Positions 15,877-21,029 of a DNA stretch of 21,029 nt are shown here, piece after piece (position 1 is the first letter of the stretch; every line of letters begins with the position of its first letter). The notes under the pieces were generated by a model. It did not search any database. It was not told where the DNA came from and worked only from the letters and a program-made list of their open reading frames with translations. Source of the DNA: DAISJD01 sp036821645 (GTDB taxonomy: Bacteria > Pseudomonadota > Alphaproteobacteria > ATCC43930 > CGMCC-115725); assembly GCA_036821645.1 (NCBI GenBank), contig DAISJD010000045.1, positions 1 to 21,029 on the forward strand, read 5' to 3'. The translations under genes and the position numbers were made by a program.

Positions 15877-16081
15877 GACGTTTCCTCTCTGGCATCGGCG
15901 GCATCCTGTTGACGGATGATCGGCAAAAGGCGAACCGCTTGCACGCGCACCTCGGACCGATCCTGGTGCCGCCTTGTTAGACTTCCTGCATAGCGCGATT
16001 GTTCCGGCAAAGGAGCCCCGACCTTGGTCGCACCCTGCACTGTGTTTCGGACATAGCATTAATCTTAGCCGTGTTTTCAAT

Positions 16082-16095
16082 AGATTTATAAATCT
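16082..16095. repeat. Perfect 14-bp palindrome AGATTTATAAATCT
   Basis: AGATTTATAAATCT is its own reverse complement over all 14 bases. It lies in the yjcH/kinase divergent region beside the best yjcH promoter candidate, the expected place for a dimeric regulator. No family can be assigned from sequence alone. Confidence 0.75.
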
Positions 16096-16129
16096 TTAGA
16101 TTGATACCCCTACCCCGCCCTCCTCCGTA

Positions 16130-16192
16130 CTGGACAGACGATGCGATCCAGAAAAAATCACATGCGATCGTCTTGTTGAGGTTTTTGTCCAG
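16130..16192. repeat. Cluster of spaced inverted and direct repeats (candidate regulator sites)
   Basis: CTGGACA (16130-16136) is matched by its exact complement TGTCCAG (16186-16192), with an additional TCCAG at 16147-16151 pairing locally with CTGGA. Nested inside, GACGAT (16137-16142) faces ATCGTC (16167-16172). The octamer ATGCGATC occurs directly repeated at 16141-16148 and 16162-16169, exactly 21 bp apart, two helical turns, as is common for paired binding sites on one DNA face. Confidence 0.6.
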
Positions 16193-16270
16193 AAACTTTG
16201 CAGTTTGAACAAAATTACGTCAGAATCGATCCTGTTTGATGGTTGATCGCTGCGCGGGGCCCCGGACGCT

Positions 16271-19200
16271 ATGTCCCCTTGGTTCGTCCTTTTCGTTTCC
16301 CTCGTTTATCTGGGACTGCTGTTCGCGATTGCTTGGCGCGGCGACCGGCGGGCACCACCCGCCGCCGGAACGCGATACGGCAATCTGCTCTATTGTCTTT
16401 CCCTCGGGGTTTTTTGCACGTCTTGGACGTTTTACGGCGCCGTCGGCACTGCTGCCATGGCGGGGTGGGATTTCCTGTCGATCTATACCGGACCCATCCT
16501 GCTGTTCACCGTGGGCTCGCCCATCATCACGAAAATCATCCGTATCGCCAAACAACAAAACAGCGTTTCGATCGCCGATTTCATGGCTGCGCGCTACGGC
16601 AAAAGCCAATCCGTCGCGGCCACGGTCACGATTGTCGCCGTGCTGGGCCTCACCCCCTATCTTGCCCTGCAACTCAAGGCGATCACGGCAAGCTTCAATA
16701 TCCTGACGGCCTTCGAGCCCGACACCCCCCTCTTGCCCCTGACCGCGGGGAACAGTACCGATACCGCCCTTTATCTTGCAGGTGCCATGGCCTTATTCGC
16801 CATCTTGTTCGGGATGCGCACCATCAATGCCTCGGAACATCATCGCGGCCTGATGCAGGCAATCGCGTTCGAATCCGTGATTAAACTTCTGGCCGCCCTT
16901 TCGGTCGGCATCGCCATCACCTTTTTCCTAGGCGATGGCGGCCCGATGCGCTTTTTGCGGGATACTGGCACCGTCCCTGCCGTCTCATCACCGTTCTTGT
17001 CCTTCAACCCTGCAACGTTCCTGTCGATCACGTTTCTATCCTTTTTTGGGATCATCTGCCTGCCGCGACAATTCCATGTGACGATCGTGGAAAATACCGA
17101 CGTGTCGGGCGTGCGTTTGGCCGCCTGGGCCTTTCCGGCCTATCTCGTCGGCATGAATTTATTTGTCGTGCCGATCGCCTTGGCCGGTCTTGCCGAATTC
17201 GGCAGTGCCGCCACCGCCGATACGTTCATGGTCACGATCCCTCTTGTCAAAGGGGCTGGTTTTCTGGCCTTGTTTTCCTTTTTGGGCGGTCTTTCCGCCG
17301 GCAGCAGCATGATCATCGTCGGATCTTTGGCGCTTTCGACCATGATTTCCAACGATCTGATCGCCCCTATCCTAATCCGCAGACAGACACACCAAACCAA
17401 TATCGGCAGCCTCGCGCCAAAATTGCTGCGGGTCCGGCGTCTTTCGGTCATCGCCGTGCTGGCGCTTGCCTATGCCTATAATCGGCTGATCGGCCCCGCC
17501 TACCCACTGTCGGCGATCGGCACCGTGTCCTTTGCCGCCGTAGCCCAATTCGGCCCCGCCTTGCTCTTGGGATTGTTTTGGCGCACGGGCCATCGCAACG
17601 GTGCGCTGGCCGGCATTGGGGCCGGGTTCCTCGTCTGGTTCTATACATTGGTCTTGCCATCCTTCGTCGCCGCCGGATGGGTTTCGCGCGATCTCTTGCA
17701 GGATGGCCCCTGGCATCTTGCCTGGTTGCGCCCGGAACATCTGTTCGGGCAAACGGTCCTCGATCCTGTCACCCATGCCAGCCTCTGGTCGCTGGGCATC
17801 AATCTCGTTTGCTACGTCATCGTCTCGTTGTTGAGCCATCCGACCCGCAACGATCGACGCCAAGCCAACGCCTTTTTCTTTGCCGCAAGCCCGCGCCTCA
17901 ACGCCAAAACCATGCCCGCCGACAGCCATGTCACCGTAGGCGATTTGAAACGATTGGCGAGCGCCTTCATCGGGACCGAGCGCGCCGATACGCTTTATGC
18001 GCTCTATCTCGGCGAAACCGCCAAAGACCGTCCGACCAAAACCCTCCCCGACGCCTATCTCGAACAGGCAAGCCTCCATTGCCTGCGCTTTACCGAACGC
18101 TTGGTCGCCGGTGCCATCGGCACCGCATCGGCCAAGATCATCGTCGCCAGCGCCCTCAACCACAGCACGATCACGAAAGCCGACGCGATCGTCATGTTGG
18201 ATCAGGCCTCGCGCGCGATCCGGGTCAATCATGCCCTATTGACGGCGACCTTGGAAAATATCAGCCAAGGGATCTGCGTGTTCGATGAAAATCTGCGCCT
18301 GCGCGCTTGGAACAGCCGGTTCATCATTCTGAACGACCTGCCGCCGGATCTCGTCCGCGTCGGCACGGCCCTCACCGAAATCGTCCGGTTCAATGCGGCG
18401 CGCGGCGAATATGGCAAGGATGCCCGGATCGGCAATATGCTCGACCGCCGGTTCGGTGCGTTCGAACGGACCCTCGATATTTACGAGCGCCATCGCCCCG
18501 ACGGCACCATTCTCGAAGTTGCGACCAATCCCATGCCCGATGGCGGCTTCGTCGCCACCTTTACCGACGTGACCGAACGGCACAGAGCCGCCGCCGCCTT
18601 ACGGGCCGCCAACGAAGGGTTGGAACAGCGGGTGCTGGAACGTACCGAAGCCCTGGCCTCGGCCAAGGCCGATGCCGAACGGGCCAATCAATCGAAAACC
18701 CGGTTTCTGGCCGCCGCCAGTCATGATCTGCTGCAACCGTTGCACGCCGCCCGGCTTTTCACCTCGGCGCTGGCCGATCGGACCGTCGATCCGCTTGTCG
18801 GAAAAATCGATACCTCCTTGCGGTCGGTCGAAACCTTGCTGGGTTCGCTCCTCGATGTCTCAAAACTCGATTCCGGGGCGACACGGGTCGATATCGGCTG
18901 TTTTCCTTTGGACGATCTGTTGGATACGCTCTGCGCCGAATTCGAGGCGATCGCAGAAGAGCGCGGTCTCGGCTTTACCCTGGTGCCGACCCGTCTCGCG
19001 GTGCAGAGCGACCCGGCCTTATTGCGGCGCATCTTGCAAAATTTCGTCTCAAACGCGATCCGCTATACGCCCGAGGGTCGGGTTCTCGTCGGCTGCCGCC
19101 GTCGTGGCGACCGGTTACGCATCGAAATTCATGATACGGGCATCGGCATCCCCGCCGACAAACGCGATGACGTATTCTTAGAATTCAAACGCTTCGCCCC

Positions 19201-19774
19201 CGAAACGCAAGGCTCGGAAAAAAGCCTGGGCCTGGGTCTTGCCATCGTCGACCGGATCGCCCGTTTGCTGGGTCATCCGATCGATGTCGCATCGACAGAA
19301 GGCAAAGGCAGTTGCTTTGCCGTCACAGTCCCGCTCGCCCCGCGTCCGCAAGAGATGCCGCCCGCCGAGCTCTCGAAGCGCGCGCGCGGCCTCAAAGATG
19401 CCCGTATCCTCTGTCTCGATAATGAACCGGCGATTCTGGACGGGATGCGGGCCCTTCTCGGCGGTTGGGGATGCGATGTCAGGATCGCGTCCAGTGAGAT
19501 CGAAGCCGAAGCCCATCTCAATGACGCCATCCCCGACATCTTGATCGTCGACTACCACCTGGATCATGGCGAGACCGGGCTCACGGCGCTCAATGCCTTG
19601 GCCTCCATCCTCGGACACCACCCCGTTGCGACCCTCGTCCTGACCGCCGATCATACCGATGAAACAAAGCGCCGGATCAGTGCCGCCGGTCACGAAATTC
19701 TGTATAAACCGATCCGGCCCGCCGCCTTGCGCGCCATGTTGGGCCGCATGATGCAGGTCCGTGAAGGGGGCTGA
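16271..19774 (+). CDS. Hybrid sensor histidine kinase with SSS-type transporter input domain (CrbS/CbrA-like)
   Basis: This inner-membrane sensor kinase has 1167 residues. Residues about 1-540 are a sodium:solute symporter-like domain with some 12-13 hydrophobic segments (e.g. GVFCTSWTFYGAVGTAAMAGWDFLSIYTGPI, SIADFMAARYGKSQSVAA, GIICLPRQFHVTIVENTD). A soluble linker from about 565 (HVTVGDLKRLASAFIG) may be the STAC segment seen in such kinases. A PAS-type domain covers about 650-760 (LLTATLENISQGICVFDENL), then a short coiled coil. HisKA has His818 in FLAAASHDLLQPLHAARLF. The ATPase domain has NFVSNAIRY, DTGIGIP and LGLGLAIV. The C-terminal receiver holds Asp1094 in ILIVDYHLDHG and the lysine of ILYKPIRP. 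The architecture matches CrbS, which controls acetate-scavenging genes in Vibrio and Pseudomonas; divergence from yjcH-actP supports that role. No cognate LuxR-type CrbR is in the window. The symbol is left blank because CbrA and MxtR share this layout. The ribosome-binding site is weak. Confidence 0.9.
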   Translation: MSPWFVLFVSLVYLGLLFAIAWRGDRRAPPAAGTRYGNLLYCLSLGVFCTSWTFYGAVGTAAMAGWDFLSIYTGPILLFTVGSPIITKIIRIAKQQNSVSIADFMAARYGKSQSVAATVTIVAVLGLTPYLALQLKAITASFNILTAFEPDTPLLPLTAGNSTDTALYLAGAMALFAILFGMRTINASEHHRGLMQAIAFESVIKLLAALSVGIAITFFLGDGGPMRFLRDTGTVPAVSSPFLSFNPATFLSITFLSFFGIICLPRQFHVTIVENTDVSGVRLAAWAFPAYLVGMNLFVVPIALAGLAEFGSAATADTFMVTIPLVKGAGFLALFSFLGGLSAGSSMIIVGSLALSTMISNDLIAPILIRRQTHQTNIGSLAPKLLRVRRLSVIAVLALAYAYNRLIGPAYPLSAIGTVSFAAVAQFGPALLLGLFWRTGHRNGALAGIGAGFLVWFYTLVLPSFVAAGWVSRDLLQDGPWHLAWLRPEHLFGQTVLDPVTHASLWSLGINLVCYVIVSLLSHPTRNDRRQANAFFFAASPRLNAKTMPADSHVTVGDLKRLASAFIGTERADTLYALYLGETAKDRPTKTLPDAYLEQASLHCLRFTERLVAGAIGTASAKIIVASALNHSTITKADAIVMLDQASRAIRVNHALLTATLENISQGICVFDENLRLRAWNSRFIILNDLPPDLVRVGTALTEIVRFNAARGEYGKDARIGNMLDRRFGAFERTLDIYERHRPDGTILEVATNPMPDGGFVATFTDVTERHRAAAALRAANEGLEQRVLERTEALASAKADAERANQSKTRFLAAASHDLLQPLHAARLFTSALADRTVDPLVGKIDTSLRSVETLLGSLLDVSKLDSGATRVDIGCFPLDDLLDTLCAEFEAIAEERGLGFTLVPTRLAVQSDPALLRRILQNFVSNAIRYTPEGRVLVGCRRRGDRLRIEIHDTGIGIPADKRDDVFLEFKRFAPETQGSEKSLGLGLAIVDRIARLLGHPIDVASTEGKGSCFAVTVPLAPRPQEMPPAELSKRARGLKDARILCLDNEPAILDGMRALLGGWGCDVRIASSEIEAEAHLNDAIPDILIVDYHLDHGETGLTALNALASILGHHPVATLVLTADHTDETKRRISAAGHEILYKPIRPAALRAMLGRMMQVREGG

Positions 19775-19814
19775 CGGCCCCCCCTAGTAACCGTGGGAAA
19801 AGGGGGGATCGACG

Positions 19815-19846
19815 AAAAAAAAGCCGCGGATCCTTCGATCCGCAGC
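19815..19846 (-). terminator. Intrinsic terminator downstream of the M23 peptidase gene
   Basis: On the minus strand, arm GCTGCGGATC (19846-19837), loop GAAG and arm GATCCGCGGC (19832-19823) form a 10-bp stem with one G-T wobble. Eight T residues (19822-19815) follow. The orientation fits the peptidase gene, whose stop lies about 60 bp upstream. The convergent kinase gene is not served by it, because the A-run precedes the hairpin on the plus strand. Confidence 0.9.
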
Positions 19847-19877
19847 CCCGTGATCCGCGTGCGCAATCACGCCATAT

Positions 19878-19910
19878 CCGATGCGCCTTATTTCCCGATG
19901 CGCCTTATTT
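19878..19910. repeat. 16-bp direct repeat spanning the M23 peptidase stop codon
   Basis: CCGATGCGCCTTATTT occurs at 19878-19893 and again at 19895-19910, one base apart. The second copy contains the TAA stop and last lysine codon of the peptidase gene; the first copy lies just downstream of it. It looks like a recent 17-bp tandem duplication. Confidence 0.9.
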
Positions 19911-21029
19911 AGAGACGAGCAAAGAGCGCCCGGCCTCTAAAAACCGCTCGGGATCCTGCGGCGTGCCGTTCACCAACACTTCGTAATGGACATGAGGGCC
20001 TGTACTGCGGCCGGTCGATCCCAATTGACCGATTTCTACGCGCCCGGTCAATTTCTGGCCGACATTGACGGAAATACGATTGAGATGGCCGTATTTCGTA
20101 TGAATGCCATTGCCATGATCCACCTCGACCAATTTGCCATAGGCACCGGCATAACCGGCAAAGACCACGACACCGGGAGACGTGTTGTAGATTGGCGATT
20201 TATAGGGGGCCGAAAAATCGAGGCCGGTATGCATCGACTGATGCCCGTTGAACGGATCGGAACGCGCGCCAAACCGGCTTTCCAATTGACCGCCGGACAG
20301 CGGCGGGGTCAGGGGCAAGGTCCTCAACACGGCCTGCATCTGGGCATTTTGCCCGCCCTCGACCGCGCGCCCCGGTACCGCCACGAAAGGACCACCGACC
20401 GATGGCATCTTCGCACCGCCGAGACCGATTTGAGTCAAGAACCGATCGAGGCTGAAGGCACCGCCCCCATTGGGTGTCGCCCCGACCGCCGCCCCCGCAT
20501 CGCTGCGCGGCGACATGACCGTGACGGACGGCACGCCTTCGCGTCCCTGGGCGGTCTGTTTGCGGGCAAGCTCGGCCACCTTTTGCTTGATTTTTTCGTT
20601 GATCTTATCGCGTTCGGCAATGATCTGCTTCTCGACCTTTTCCCGTTCTTTTTCAGCCGTCGCCTTGTCGGCGGCCAAGGCTTCGATCCGGGTCTGCATC
20701 TTTGTCTTGTCGGATTTTAATTTCTTTTGTTCTTGTGCCGATGTCTTCAAATCCGCCACGGCCTGTTCGTAAAGTTGGCGGGCCTGTGCGTTTTGTTCGC
20801 TAAGCGCCGCAAGCTCTGCCTCAAGCTGCTTCAAGCGTTCGGCGAGGACGGCCGCATCGGCGGCACTATCGGCACCGGCAGTCTCGGCTGCGACCGAGGC
20901 CACAGCATCGCCCGCAGGGGTGCGGGTGGGTGAAGAGGCCACCATGGTATTGGGCGATACGACAGTCGATGATTCTGGGGCCGCCATCGTCACGTCCGGC
21001 GTATCGATCCCCCGCTTGCGGCGCCCACC
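19905..21029 (-). CDS. M23 family (LytM-type) metallopeptidase with coiled coil, 5' end outside window
   Basis: This is a zinc endopeptidase or EnvC/LytM-like regulator acting on peptidoglycan in the periplasm. The frame stays open to the window edge, with 374 residues visible. A GTG (20993) and ATG (20987) occur inside but are unlikely to be the start: no signal peptide or membrane anchor is visible anywhere, and the residues upstream are a basic stretch (GGRRKRG), so the anchor should lie upstream. A long coiled coil rich in Glu, Lys, Ala and Gln (AERLKQLEAELAALSEQNAQA ... EREKVEKQIIAERDKINEKIKQKVAELARKQ) is followed by a Gly/Pro/Ala linker. The C-terminal M23 domain has LESRFGARSDPFNGHQSMHTGLDFSAP (zinc ligands H and D of HxxxD), VEVDHGNGIHTKYGHL and the HxH motif HVHYEVLVNG. 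The full metal-binding set is present, so the enzyme is probably active rather than a degenerate LytM activator. It ends in a good terminator. Confidence 0.9.
   Translation of the reverse strand, partial: GGRRKRGIDTPDVTMAAPESSTVVSPNTMVASSPTRTPAGDAVASVAAETAGADSAADAAVLAERLKQLEAELAALSEQNAQARQLYEQAVADLKTSAQEQKKLKSDKTKMQTRIEALAADKATAEKEREKVEKQIIAERDKINEKIKQKVAELARKQTAQGREGVPSVTVMSPRSDAGAAVGATPNGGGAFSLDRFLTQIGLGGAKMPSVGGPFVAVPGRAVEGGQNAQMQAVLRTLPLTPPLSGGQLESRFGARSDPFNGHQSMHTGLDFSAPYKSPIYNTSPGVVVFAGYAGAYGKLVEVDHGNGIHTKYGHLNRISVNVGQKLTGRVEIGQLGSTGRSTGPHVHYEVLVNGTPQDPERFLEAGRSLLVSK

Larger units (their letters stand above)
15877..16270. promoter_or_regulatory. Divergent control region between yjcH-actP and the CrbS-like kinase gene
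   Basis: These 394 bp hold the promoters of both transcription units. The half nearest yjcH (15877-16050) shows nothing I can name. The centre is AT-rich and dense in repeats. On the minus strand TTGAAA (around 16079-16074) with GCTATG 17 bp downstream is a weak sigma-70-like pair for yjcH. It sits directly next to a perfect 14-bp palindrome (16082-16095). A G-rich minus-strand tract (16107-16126) follows, then a repeat cluster at 16130-16192. A promoter for the kinase gene must lie about 16180-16260, but no good consensus is seen. Confidence 0.6.

Noticed and set aside
1..21029. CRISPR array, transposase or integrase gene
   Set aside because: No regularly spaced repeats, no insertion-sequence ends with a transposase and no recombinase-like protein were found anywhere, including around darTG.

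Overview
The window looks like chromosomal DNA of an alphaproteobacterium, perhaps of the Rhodospirillales. This is inferred from the high G+C, the alphaproteobacterial character of the proteins, and the pairing of a CrbS-like sensor with yjcH-actP. No rRNA or taxonomic marker is present. About nine of the genes are ordinary chromosomal genes. One short block (11.25-13.1 kb) is clearly different in composition and carries a toxin-antitoxin / phage-defence pair.

Layout. (1) 1-1434: the 3' part of the helicase gene hrpB. (2) 3081-1468, minus strand: a patatin-like lipase followed directly by a small exported SnoaL/NTF2-like protein. (3) 3082-3635: a long non-coding region leading to (4) 3636-11247, plus strand: a three-gene RND efflux operon of the MdtABC/MuxABC type, with a periplasmic adaptor and two different inner-membrane pump subunits. 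No outer-membrane TolC-type partner is visible. (5) 11392-13090, plus strand: darT-darG, a DNA ADP-ribosyltransferase toxin and its macrodomain antitoxin. They lie in AT-richer, GATC-poor DNA and were probably acquired horizontally. (6) 13766-13197, minus strand: a small dual-specificity/tyrosine phosphatase. (7) 15876-13886, minus strand: yjcH-actP, an acetate permease operon with a clear intrinsic terminator. (8) 16271-19774, plus strand: a 1167-residue hybrid histidine kinase whose input module is a sodium:solute symporter-like membrane domain (CrbS/CbrA type), divergent from yjcH-actP. (9) 21029-19905, minus strand: an M23 (LytM-type) peptidoglycan endopeptidase with a coiled coil, cut at its 5' end by the window edge.

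How they fit together. The kinase and the acetate permease share a 394-bp divergent control region. It holds a perfect 14-bp palindrome, an 8-bp direct repeat with 21-bp spacing and spaced inverted repeats. In studied proteobacteria CrbS-type kinases govern acetate scavenging (acs, actP), so this is most likely a compact acetate-sensing and uptake module whose response regulator lies elsewhere. The darTG pair is the main accessory element. It is a recognised system, so the newer points are its setting, its composition boundary and the repeats at its edges. I found no wholly unknown multi-gene system, CRISPR array, tRNA, rRNA or insertion sequence.
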